From: Nemertoderma westbladi
Taxonomy: Eukaryota; Xenacoelomorpha; Nemertodermatida; Nemertodermatidae
Length of the DNA: 64,000 nt
Direction: 5' to 3'
Assembly: GCA_032718475.1 (NCBI GenBank)
Contig: JAUCBJ010002579.1
Coordinates: forward strand, 1 to 64,000
Shown: positions 46,539-56,514 of the stretch, piece by piece
Layout of the letters: each line of letters begins with the position of its first letter
Position numbering within the stretch: the first letter of the stretch is position 1
The notes under the pieces: model-generated
The model's database searches: none
What the model was told of the DNA's origin: nothing
The model's input: the letters and a program-made list of their open reading frames with translations, nothing else
Position numbers and translations under genes: made by a program

Positions 46539-47141
46539 CTAGTCCAATAAAACAGAAGTCAAGTCTGTTGGCTTGACTTCCTGCTTGGTGTAGTTGCCAG
46601 ATTGTTCGCATGCCATTTCTAACAGGCAGAGACGGTCTATGGGGCGGTTGAGTCTCTGCGGGACAAAGTTTAGTTTGCCATTTTCCCTCAACACTATGAG
46701 ATCTACTGATCTTACCGGGCCATCCGTGCTGACGTGTGTTTCTACTATCATTCTCCTTCCACATATGTGGAACGAGGTCTTGGCCCGCAATATAACTGGG
46801 CTGCTGAACCCCAGGGGGTCGAAATATGTGCTAAGTATGCTTAGGCAAATACATTTGGTTCGGGTATCGCCCTTTCTCAACTTCACTTTAAATACCATAG
46901 TATCGCTTTCTGTTAGCTAACGAAGACCTAATGTCTTAGTCTCCGGTAGGTCGTTCTGAACTGCCGAAGAATTTATTAAAAGGTCCGTTAGATATGAGCT
47001 TTGATCGTTCTGGTGTAATGTATTCTCAGCATGAATACCACTCACATCTGAGGCACGTTTCAGTAATTTTACACCCTGCGACGCTGTTTGTGAGTTGACT
47101 TTCTTATTTGTGAGGGTGAGATGGTCTTGAATTAAGGCCAT
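46539..47141 (-). pseudogene. BEL copy 2 pol remnant with a large internal deletion
   Basis: Two short frames. 47141-46917 ends NDLPETKTLGLR, and 46898-46539 has CICLSILSTYFDPLGF. Both match the RT-to-RNase H connection of copy 1. The second frame then passes directly to the extreme C-terminus of pol (VETHVSTDGPVRSVDLIV, then LNRPIDRLCLLE). RNase H and almost all of integrase are missing. The high similarity to copy 1 shows the two copies belong to one family. Confidence 0.85.
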
Positions 47142-47722
47142 TGTTGCTCCAAGTCATCATTTCTTTTTGATAAAGAATCAATGATTTCTTGGGAGTCGTC
47201 GTCGTTGCTCTGGGGTCGGGGTTGCCTGATATTTTGTGCATAATGGTCAACGTTATGTAGGCTGGGATCTAACGGGGGTGCAAAAACCTCTGAAGGTGAA
47301 AGAGGGTAACCTTGAAGAGATGCTTTACCTGGGATGTCTTGTGCAAACCTAACTCCATTCATGGGGTAGACTTCCCTTTGCCCGTCAGGGGGGGGGGGGG
47401 GGGGGGGGGGGCTGCAGTATTCAATATTATTGAATACTATTTTGTTTCGTAAAGCTAGATCAGCTTCCACACATTCGTTTTCCAGCTGTTTGGCTTCCAA
47501 CTGTAACTTTGTAGTTTCCTTAACAGCTTTCAGCTTTCGCTCTGTTGCTTCTTTAGCTGCTTCTAACTTTCTCTTGGCTGCTTTTTTAGCTGCTTCTAAC
47601 TGCAGCTCAGATATTTTCTTAGCTGCTTCCAACTGTATTTCAGCAGCGCGCTTGTTGGCCTTATTATGCAGCTGGCTTGCGTTTAACTGCAATTCCATTT
47701 CTAAGATTTCCTCATCAGCCAC
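47132..47722 (-). pseudogene. BEL copy 2 gag N-terminal fragment
   Basis: The first ATG is 47698. A charged coiled-coil repeat (about ten residues, of the type QLEAAKKISE) fills the first 70 residues. It is followed by a Pro run encoded by a homopolymer of about 22 G/C (47390-47411), whose length makes the frame unreliable, and an ordinary hydrophilic tail. Position and charge fit a BEL gag N-terminus. There is no capsid-like region. Confidence 0.55.
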
Positions 47723-48046
47723 ATGCTCCTCTATCTATGCCCGCACATACCATATCAGCACTTTTCGGAATTGATACAATTACACAGAATAGATCACCCT
47801 TCAAAGAGTTTGGTATAACCATGAAACCATAAACTATGCTTTTTTGTTTCGTTGAATTCATTATTAGTAATCGAAAGTAAGATTAGAAGCAAAATTTTCA
47901 TTTTTTTATCAATTGATAGTAAAAGAGCACCAAAAGTGCAAGTAACACACGAACCACACGAACCTCTATACCTTTACAAGCCTCAGATCTTAAAGGTTAG
48001 GCCTACTATTACACGGAAAACATTCGATCATATATATACACTATAC
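47723..48046. other. Flank between BEL copy 2 and the complete BEL element
   Basis: No gene. It presumably includes the 5' leader of copy 2 split by insertion of copy 3, since 61680 onward could be its continuation. No LTR was recognised. Confidence 0.35.
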
Positions 48047-48051
48047 AGTTC
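48047..48051. repeat. Target-site duplication AGTTC, left
   Basis: Exact match to 61675-61679 on the other side of the element. 4-6 bp is typical for BEL/Pao. Confidence 0.9.
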
Positions 48052-48627
48052 TGTGACGGGATCCACCGAGGATCCCGGTTTATCCGGTTTCTTAACTACG
48101 CGTCCCCGCCGTGTGCGTGATAAGAGTTCTGGTTTTATTAACTCTGGCTATTGTTGGTCCATAGAATATAAATATAAAGCACAAGCACAAGCACAGTTGA
48201 AATAGAATAACGTGAGTACCGGTATTGTACTAATGAGATAGGCTGATAGCACTGGACGGAGACGGTGATAAGAGTCTCGGTACTACCCTAACTAACTGAC
48301 TTACTAAAGAGTGAATGAATGATACAGTGAAATGATAATATATTGCACCGGTTGGCCGCATTACACTACTCAGCCGATGCCTTCCCCCATTGGCTAATAA
48401 CTCACTTGTCACCCTCCCATCTCCCTGGGAGTACTTCCCCCCCGCTGCTGTCTCCCTCTCCCTCCCGGAGGTGTAACCTCTGACCCCCACTGTGTGTGTT
48501 CCCTTGGGGCCTATTGTCCCCGCTTATTGGGGTGACACGAGGTTGATTGGTAACCAACCTCGTGCTCCCAATATTGCTTAAAACCAACTCTGTGTGGGCC
48601 TGGTTAGCGGAATTGAATACACTAACA
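48052..48627 (-). repeat. BEL copy 3 LTR, 3' copy
   Basis: 576 bp, read on the minus strand as TGTTAG ... GTCACA. It carries one extra copy of a CACAAG hexamer relative to the other LTR. Confidence 0.92.
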
Positions 48628-48636
48628 CTCCCCCCA
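48628..48636 (-). other. Polypurine tract of BEL copy 3
   Basis: On the element's sense strand TGGGGGGAG lies directly before the 3' LTR, the usual place of the plus-strand primer. Confidence 0.7.
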
Positions 48637-49317
48637 TGCTATCTTCCCGGTGAGAAGATAGCATTCACCTCTAGTGCGCTACAATTCCGCTGGATCTCGA
48701 CCTAGCATCGAGTGTGGGGTGGAACTATTTTTCTCGGAGCCGTCTTTCCAGACCGCCCCCTATGGGTATGATATCGCTACCCTGTTTACCTGGCATCCCG
48801 TGGCGGGCCGATCGTGCGCTCCTCTCACACGACTTTTGTTTCCCCAACACTTTCACCACTAACTCTACTCTGTTCTCACCCTGACTCTCCTCTACTTCTC
48901 CTCACTTCCGCTCTAACTCTCGGACTTCCCTGTCCCTCACTCAGCCTCTTATTCCTCCCCCCCACACTTGAATTGCACCCGCACTCTCTCCGCACTACAA
49001 CTCAACCCCTATCTCTCCCACTCACTCCCGACGAGTTTCACCCCCCTCCTGTGCCGTCGCACTCAAGAAGTGTGATGTCGTCCAGTGTCTCGTCCGTGAT
49101 AGTATTATAGTCTATTGGTCCCCAGTCCCAGTAGCTAATTGAGAAAAAGGTTGTACGACTATAGTACTTACTTTGATTGTATTTACTTTCTAAACTAATG
49201 ATGATTACTACGTACGTACATACTAATTGCACTTTTCAATTATTTAAATTACTTGAATTCGTACTTAGGAGTTCGCACGTCTCGCGTGGTGCCTTCCAGG
49301 CATATCACATCGATGCC
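48637..49317 (-). other. BEL copy 3 non-coding region before the 3' LTR
   Basis: About 680 bases with no supported frame. 48800-49070 is strongly pyrimidine-rich on the plus strand, that is purine-rich in the element RNA. Confidence 0.6.
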
Positions 49318-50568
49318 TTAGTTCGTTCCACCTGCCTTTGGGAACCACCTCAACTCTTTCCCTCTATCGTCCTCCTCCCTTGGTCGTTTCCTGGTCACTG
49401 CCGCTCCTTTGATCTTGTCTGCTTTCAGGCTCCTGACCCTCGCCGTCACCTCTTTACTAATCCCGGTCGTCGACTCCTTGGGCGCTGGTGTTATTAGCTC
49501 CCGGTATCGCTTCGCGGGTGGCCCCTCCGAGTGGCCCTGTTGTCTCCCCCTGGTGGCGTCCCATAGGATCACTTTCATCGCCCGCGGCACATGCTCCGCC
49601 AAGAAATCCCTGAACTCTCCTCTGTTCTGTGGCGTCCACCTGTCCAAATACCTCTGCGTATTTATCACTCCGGCATACGACGCCGCCGTCGCCACTTCCT
49701 GGTAGGTAAACGGAAGCCTCCGTTTGATAATCTCCATGTGGGCCTCCTGATTGATGTTAAAGAAGCCCCACCGGAACTCCTGGGCCTTCATGCGTTGCCG
49801 AGTCATGGCTCCGACGTCGGCCCACTCCTCGAAGACCCTAAACTTCTCTTCGTCGTCCATCCAGTCGCACTGGCGTCCGTAGTGTCCCCGAAAGTTGCAC
49901 TTCGAGCACCGGTTGTGCAACCGTGGACACGCCCCCATCCTGTGGCTCGACTCGCGGCAGTAGAGACAACTAGTCCCTTTCTGGAACCGGTACAAACAGC
50001 TTCTTTCCTGATGGGTCTGTCTCCCACAGTAGTCACAGCTGAGCACCAATGTCTCCCGCCCCACATCGTCTTTCGTCCCAAGCGATCTCCGCGGTCTGTG
50101 GAGTCGCTGGTAAGCGAACTTCCAGACGTTAGCGTCCCTGTCTACGTCGATCTCCTCGCCCCTCCCGGGCATCGTCTCCCCGAATACTACCTGTGGTGCT
50201 GTCCCCGGTTGCTCGCCCAACCTGATAGTGCTCCCCGCGAAATCCATCACCGGCTCCTCGTGCACCCAGGCCCGCTTGCCGGGTCTATCCCAGAAGGCCC
50301 TCGCCCCACTGGCCGTCACCACCCTCCCGCCAACCCAGTCCGTGTCCGAGTGGCCGATCCTCCCGATGGGTGGCATCTCTCCGAACTCATCGTCGTCCTC
50401 GTCCTCCTCTGGCAGCGGCTCCAACCCCGGTACCCCGGTGGACCCACTGTGGCCCTTCCCGCCTTGGCTCTCGCCCGTAACTTTCCATCCATCTAGCTCC
50501 CCTAGCCTCCTAAGCGGCTGATCGCCATCGGCTCCCGCTGGTATGGGCGTCGTCTGCAATCCCGACAT
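49318..50568 (-). CDS. BEL copy 3 accessory protein B: three CCHC zinc knuckles
   Basis: 416 residues from ATG 50568; the frame is open further upstream, past the stop of the preceding gene. Residues about 54-63 are acidic (EEDEDDDEFG). Residues 178-234 hold three consecutive CX2CX4HX4C knuckles (CDYCGRQTHQERSC, CLYCRESSHRMGAC, CSKCNFRGHYGRQC), the retroviral nucleocapsid type that binds single-stranded RNA or DNA. A roughly 100-residue helical-looking region follows (EEKFRVFEEWADVG ... FRDFLAEHVPRAMK), then a basic tail (VTRKRPREEDDRGK) that could act as a nuclear signal. gag of the same element already has its own knuckle, so this is an extra nucleic-acid-binding protein. Remnants occur in copy 2. 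I know no named family for the whole protein. Confidence 0.8.
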   Translation of the reverse strand: MSGLQTTPIPAGADGDQPLRRLGELDGWKVTGESQGGKGHSGSTGVPGLEPLPEEDEDDDEFGEMPPIGRIGHSDTDWVGGRVVTASGARAFWDRPGKRAWVHEEPVMDFAGSTIRLGEQPGTAPQVVFGETMPGRGEEIDVDRDANVWKFAYQRLHRPRRSLGTKDDVGRETLVLSCDYCGRQTHQERSCLYRFQKGTSCLYCRESSHRMGACPRLHNRCSKCNFRGHYGRQCDWMDDEEKFRVFEEWADVGAMTRQRMKAQEFRWGFFNINQEAHMEIIKRRLPFTYQEVATAASYAGVINTQRYLDRWTPQNRGEFRDFLAEHVPRAMKVILWDATRGRQQGHSEGPPAKRYRELITPAPKESTTGISKEVTARVRSLKADKIKGAAVTRKRPREEDDRGKELRWFPKAGGTN

Positions 50569-50701
50569 CGACTGTTTCGGTGATCCCACCGTCCATCCCA
50601 ATTCTCGCCCTAGAGACTCCCCCGAACTCCGTGATGAGGTCCAACGAAGTTCGTCTAAGGCCGCGTTCCTCGAAGCCGTAGCTCTGTGCCCTAGCTTCCT
50701 C

Positions 50702-51883
50702 CTACCTTTCCTCTGCTTCTCTCCTCTCCTGTCTAGCGATTTCTTCCAATCGCTTCACTTCTCGTCTATCCGTCTCTAGCTGCTCCCACCTCTGATACGG
50801 CGTATCTACCTCCCCGTCTACCAGATGTCGGCTGTTGTAGTACACCGACTCGCCCTTCAGCCCCGGGTGGTCTACCAGACCCCCGAAAGCCGTCTTAAAG
50901 GCTCTTCTGTAGCTTAGGGGTGATCCCGATAATAGGAATGCCGTTGGTTCCCTCTCGATAACCACGGTCATGAATAGGTTAAGCAAACCCATCATTATCC
51001 AGTCCTCCTGTAGGATATATCGCTTCTGATATACCTTTATCGCTCCTCTCCGGAATTGATACACCTCTTGTCTCCCTGGCCTCGCTCCCCACTTCAGCGA
51101 GTTCGCCAAGTCCGCTACATACTCCCCTCTGAACTTACTCCAGTCCATCGGTTTGTGACACATGAGCCCCATTAGCTGGCCCATTGCCACCGCCCCGCAA
51201 TGTCCTGTGTTCTCCACTAGTCCCAACCCGTCTGAGGCTGTCATAGCCATATAGACTGTCTGCATATCCAGAAGGTTGGGGGTGTCCGGACCGATGATTC
51301 TCTCCGCGTCATCGCGAATCGCCGATCCCACTTTCGTCATCGACTTCTCTCTCACTAGGGTTTGCACCGCCTTCGGCAACCGGTTCAACTTTGGCCCGTC
51401 CTTCTTTCCATACGTTCCTAGATCGAATAGGAATATATCCCCATTTGGCGCGGCCAAATGTAGGAGTATGGTTCTGGCCGACCCCGCCGATCCTCTCCTC
51501 GAACCCTCCTCGTCTTCCACGGTCCCCTCATCGTCTAGGACCATGTATCCTTCTCTGCTGACGGACTCTACGAACCTCTTCCAATCTTTCATCGGTGGCT
51601 CTCTCGCATACTTCGGAATCCCGAACTTCGCCTCGTCTCCTTTCACCATGTAGTGGAAATGCTCGAAGATCGCATTGTCCAGCGACGGCGTCCCATAGGT
51701 CCCGACCAGCCGCTGTTCGTGCACCTCTCTGAAATGGTCTTGTAGCACTCGCGCTGCGTGGCCTCTCTCTAACCGCTCGTAGTATCCCCTCGTCTTTTCT
51801 TCCGGATGCCTCTTGGTGAAATCCACCAGTATCTCCTTTCCTCCTGACTCCGCCTTTCTCTTCCTGATCAGTTTCCCCGCCAT
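50702..51883 (-). CDS. BEL copy 3 accessory protein A: divergent RNase D-like (DEDD) exonuclease
   Basis: 393 residues from the first ATG (51883). After about 100 charged residues a 3'-5' exonuclease fold is suggested. Exo I: GYMVLDDEG (D117, E119), then a beta-strand pair ARTILLHLAAPNGDIFLFDL as in RNase D/EXD proteins. Exo II: TKVGSAIRDD (D191/192). NLLDMQ (D206) takes the place of the third conserved Asp. A W..RP....Y helix leads to KRYILQEDW (Y289, D294) as the final Tyr/Asp pair. The spacing of the last pair is one residue longer than usual. The C-terminal tail is charged and helical. Known relatives trim RNA 3' ends (RNase D, EXD1/EXD2, Nibbler). The role in the element is inference. 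The stop TAG overlaps the open frame of the next gene at +1. CTTACAG upstream could be a splice acceptor for a subgenomic mRNA. Confidence 0.65.
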   Translation of the reverse strand: MAGKLIRKRKAESGGKEILVDFTKRHPEEKTRGYYERLERGHAARVLQDHFREVHEQRLVGTYGTPSLDNAIFEHFHYMVKGDEAKFGIPKYAREPPMKDWKRFVESVSREGYMVLDDEGTVEDEEGSRRGSAGSARTILLHLAAPNGDIFLFDLGTYGKKDGPKLNRLPKAVQTLVREKSMTKVGSAIRDDAERIIGPDTPNLLDMQTVYMAMTASDGLGLVENTGHCGAVAMGQLMGLMCHKPMDWSKFRGEYVADLANSLKWGARPGRQEVYQFRRGAIKVYQKRYILQEDWIMMGLLNLFMTVVIEREPTAFLLSGSPLSYRRAFKTAFGGLVDHPGLKGESVYYNSRHLVDGEVDTPYQRWEQLETDRREVKRLEEIARQERREAEER

Positions 51884-52818
51884 TCCGAACTCTCTCACTC
51901 GCTCACCTGTAAGGTGGTGCCTTGCCAAGGCGCAGTACAGATGAGTGATAGGTTTAAGATGGTCTGTACAGTTCGACAATGGCCTATTTTCTACTTAATT
52001 CTGAGTTATAGCCTAAATTTTACTACTTAGTTTCTGAAACTGTCAAATTGTGCCCTAAATTACAATTTTGTCCGTTACTTTAATTATGTTCCAGAATTTA
52101 CTTTCTAGTGTTACCATAATTTGTTAATTTTCTAATTTCTTATTTATTTTAATTTTGATTTAATTCAATCCTACTACTGTGCTACTACTTACTATTGCCA
52201 ATGGATTACTCTATTTCATAATCCACATTCTGGCCTACTCTGTGGGCTTGTGCAGTACAACAGTATGCGTCGCGCGGCCTACACGATTTGTCCAGCTGTA
52301 CTCATATGCCCCCCTCTCGCTACTCACTACTAATCCTCACCACTACTATCTGGTACTATGTACCCTCTTACTAACTTCTAACTAACTTCTACCAACCGGT
52401 ACTACGTACCCTCTTACTAACCTCTAACTCCACTTAACTAACTAACGGTACTACGTACCCTCTTACTAACCTCTAACTCCACTAACTAACTAACGGTACT
52501 ACGTAACCTCTTACTAACTCTAACTCCACTAACTAACTAAGCAGTACTACGTACCCTCTTACTAACTCTAACTCTCTCCAACTAACTAACCGGTACTACG
52601 TACCCTCTTACTAACTCTAACTCTCTCCAACTAACTAACCAGTACTACATACCCTCTTACTAACTCTAACTCTCTGCCTAACTCTTACTAACTTCCATCT
52701 ACCTACTTACTCTTTCTTTATTTATTATTTTTTTTATATATTTTATGTGTGGGAAGGGCGTCTCGCCCTCAATCCCACCCCCCTCAGTCCAAAACTTGGA
52801 CGACTAAACTCTACTCGT
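51884..52818 (-). other. BEL copy 3 spacer between pol and accessory gene A
   Basis: About 930 non-coding bases including the tandem repeat at 52350-52690. The sense-strand sequence CTTACAG-GTGAGCG, about 20-30 nt before the accessory ATG, resembles a 3' splice site. Confidence 0.55.
52350..52690 (-). repeat. Tandem repeat between pol and accessory genes, about 6-7 copies
   Basis: A unit of roughly 46-60 bp containing GGTACTACGTACC (a near-palindrome) and CTCTTACTAACTCTAACTC, with irregular lengths of the CTAACTAACTAAC spacer. Comparable non-coding repeats sit in the same slot of copies 1 and 2, though with unrelated sequence. Confidence 0.8.
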
Positions 52819-55800
52819 CTAAGGTGCTCCCTCTAGTAGGCAGCACTTGCCTACAGCCCTTCTGTAGGTCTTTCTATCTTTCGCTCCTATTTTTCCACCT
52901 ATCCGCACTTCTACTGATTGGACTCCTCCATCCTCGTCGGAGTAAGTGCCCACAACTCTCGCCAACCGCCATTGGTTGTTGATGATGGTATCGTCCGTGA
53001 CGATCACCAGGTCACCCTCCTTTAGCTCTCTGTTCGTGTTTCTTCACTTACTTCTCCTATGGAGCATGGGTAGATATTCCTCGACCCACCTCCTCCAGTA
53101 CTCTGCGCTTATCGCCTTAGCGACTTTCCAACTCTGTCGGGAGTGTATATCGTCTGGGTCTACACCCCGCATGTCGATGGTCGCTGGCCTCTCCATTAGA
53201 AAGTGACTAGGCGTCAGCACGTCTAATGACTCCGGGTCATCATTTTCTGGATATAGCGGTCTGCTATTAATGATACCCTCGCACTTTGCTAGTACCGTCC
53301 TCAGCATGTCCTCTGTTACCATGTGGGTGTTCATCAATTTCGTCATCAGACGCTTGGAACTACCCACTAGTCTCTCGACGCATCCTAGAGTATACGGAGC
53401 ATACGGCGTCCTCCTCTCCCACTTCACCTGTCGTATTCTCATGGCTGCCCTGACTTCTTCCCCTTCCAGGATATCCAAGGCATCTGCCATCTCGTTCTCT
53501 GCCCCCACAAAGTTGGTTCCGCTGTCAGAATATATTACTGCAATCGTCCCACCTTTGCTGTCTCAGAACCTTTCTAGAGCATTAATGAATGCTGATGCGG
53601 TTGCATCTTGGGCGAGTTCTATCCCTACCGCCCGTGTGTTGTTACATACGAAGATGATGCCGTAGCGCTTCTCCGTGTGCCGCATCACCTTAATCTTTAT
53701 CGGCCCGAACATATCCACACCGCAATGCGTAAATGGTGGGTCGTGCTGTCTTACTCTACTGGCCGGTAGTGGCGCCATTTCCTGTATGGCCCACTCCTTC
53801 TTAGCTCGTCGGCAGGTCTGGCACTGCCCCACTACTGCCTTTACCTTCTTTCTCAACTGTTTGACCCAAAAGGTCCTTCGTATCTCTGTGAGGGTTCGGT
53901 TGGTGCCCCCGTGCAATATCGACTTATGGGAGTCCCAGATGATCTGGTGGACTATCGGTGATCCATTAGGGATGATGATGGGCTTTGGTGGGATGAAAAT
54001 ACTGTTGTTGTTCAACACCCTAGAGTTCATTACTAGGATCCCGTCATCATTGAGTTGTGGTGACAGTGCGATCAGCTCGCTGTCCCGTCGGAGATGCTGT
54101 TGTTTACCAACGCGTTCCACCTCGTCGCCGTAATTCTTCCTCTGTTCGTAGCGGATGATGGCTTTGGCTGCCCCCTCCAGATCGACGGTTATTTTACCCC
54201 TTGTATCTCTACCGATTCCCCTAAGGAAGTCCCCGAAGGCTCTCCAGTACGCCACTAACTTCTTGGTCTTATACCAACTAGAGCTGTAGCTAAGGAGTTT
54301 GTCCATTGGGTTATTGCACAGTTCTTCCGGATTCGGTTGCACATCCCTTATCTCCCTCACCATCTGGCTGTATATCTCCTCACCTTCTGAATCTACTTCC
54401 TCCTCCTCTAACGCTACTTGTTCTGCGCCCAGGTCCACCTTTCTCATCGGCGGCCAGGCTGTCTTATCGTTCAGAAATTGTGGCCCATGCTGCCACAATA
54501 CTTCCTTCCTCAAGAAAGTGTGGCGTGCCACACCCCTTGATAACAAGTCCACTGGGTTCTCGTCCATTGGGCAGTAGTGCCACCTTCCTAACTCTGTGGT
54601 TGCCCTTATTTCGTCCACCCTATTTGCGATGAATATAGGGTATCTCGTCCATTCGTTATGTAGCCAACCGAGCACTACCATGGAATCCGTCCAGTAGTGT
54701 GTTTCCACTATGTTGGGAATAGCGTCCACTAAGTAGGCTGTGGCCCTAACTCCTAATCTCGCAGCTGTCAACTCGAGTTTCGGAACTGATGCTGAATCTG
54801 GTGGCGTCGACTTCGCTTTGCTGAATGCGAGTCTGGGCTTGTGAGCCCCCTCTCGTTGTACTAAGTAGAGTGCCACTCCGTATGCCTCTAATGACGCATC
54901 GGAGAACATGTGCAGATCCAGATTCGTCATGTCCCCATCCGGAAAATATACACGTGGTATGCTGTATGTTCCCATCTGCTCTAAACTCTCTGTCCACTTG
55001 TTCCATTGCTTACTAATCTCTTCCGGGACCTCTGTGTCCCACTCGTCCTTTAATTTGTATACTCTCTTGAGTATCTGTTTCCCCGTGACTAGTAATGGGG
55101 ATGCTAGGCCTAGGGGATCGTATATCCTCGCTATATACGACACATAGCCCCTCTTTGTGTGGATGCCTGCGCCCTCCTGACTCAACTGGTATTTTAGCTC
55201 GTCTGTCTCTCGGTCCCACACGATTCCTAGTGCCTTCTGCTGGGACTCCACTCTCTTGTTCGCCATGTCCTGTTCCTTGGCTGTCGTGGGATTATCCATG
55301 GTCGACTCTGGCCTCCTGTCCTCTATGGCTTTCATGAACTCTTGCGAGCTGGATTGGAACTTGGTTAGGTTGAACCCGGATCCTTTTAGGATGTCGCAAA
55401 CCTCGCGCCCCGTGTCCAGTAGTTCCTTAACCGTATTTCCAGACTCCATCCCGTCGTCTACATAGAAACCTCGTCGAATCATATTGACGGCTTTGGCGCT
55501 GAATTTATCTTCCTTTCCCTCTACTGTGTCTCTTACGGCCACAGTCGTTGTAAACGAAGACGACTTGGCTCCCATATTCTGTACTATCATCTTATACATT
55601 GGTATGGTCGACGGTTCCTCGCCGCCATCATACCATAGGAAGCGCTGGCTGTCGCTATCCTCTTCCGTTACACGGACTTGGTTGAACATGCCTTCGATGT
55701 CACAGGTGAAAGCGTGTTTACCATTCCTGAATCTGAGTAGGACCTCGATCCCTGAGTTGTAGATGTTGGGACCCTCCAGCAGATAATCGTTTAGGCATTT

Positions 55801-56445
55801 TCCGTTGGTCTTGGCTGATGCATCAACTACCATCCGCAGTTTACCTTTCTTCGGGTCTAGAGCCACATGGAGTGGCAGGTAATAGGTACTGTCCGTGTTT
55901 GGTTCGTTGACCGGTAATTCCACGGCCCATCCTTTCTCAACATACTTTCTAATTGTCTTGTGAATGTACTCATTCTTCTTGGGGCTCTGTTTCAGCGTTT
56001 GCTTCAACTTATGAAGCCTCGTGAGTACCATCCCTTTATTGTCAGGCAGCGGTAGCTTCAGTAGCTTCCATACCATCCCTATGGTATACCGCCCCTCATC
56101 GCATGTCATCTATTCCTTTACACTTTGTAAAGCCTGCTTGTCTTCTACCGAGGTTCCGACCCCGGTCTCCTTTAATCCCTCAAAATCCTGCCTGAGCAGT
56201 CTCTTGAGCTGCTCCTCCGCTCGCTCATCTCCCATTTCTTGCATAGTTCCCACGAACATGCATCCTGATGTCTCCGACATCCTAAATGGTATCTTACTCC
56301 TGATTGGGCCACTCAGCGTCCACCCGAATGGTGTTAATATCGCCACCGGGTCACACTGCCTGTCTTCGCCAAAGACCGTTCGCATTCTCTCGTGGGCCGT
56401 CGGGCAGTCCATTCCTACTATGATGGATACCTTCCTGACGTCCAC
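52819..56445 (-). pseudogene. BEL copy 3 pol: RT, RNase H, integrase; interrupted by stops
   Basis: One reading frame carries the polyprotein but is broken by in-frame stops: TAG at 56110-56112, TGA at 53563-53565 and TGA at 53044-53046. Landmarks in order: FTCDIEGMFNQVRV and FYVDDGMES (RT active site), FSDASLEAYGVALYL, TDSMVVLGWL and NPVDLLSRG (RNase H), the integrase zinc domain ending CQTCRRAKK, then HCGVDMFGPI, SDSGTNFVGAENE and GCVERLVGSSKRL (DDE core). The C-terminal DUF5641-like end lies at 53007-52819. This copy cannot make full-length Pol without readthrough. The two TGA stops could be decayed CGA codons. Confidence 0.88.
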
Positions 56446-56514
56446 CTCTGGGATTGAGAAATCAATACTGTCAATCTGTATTGTTCAACCTCGATGTTGG
56501 TTGGCCGCCTGGCG

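Noticed and set aside
49591-50496. 301-codon plus-strand frame opposite accessory gene B
   Set aside because: Antisense to a frame with three zinc knuckles; no family resemblance of its own.
49318-51883. Envelope gene in the BEL third-gene position
   Set aside because: No signal peptide, glycosylation-rich ectodomain or transmembrane segment; the proteins are charged and soluble-looking with nuclease-like and zinc-knuckle features.
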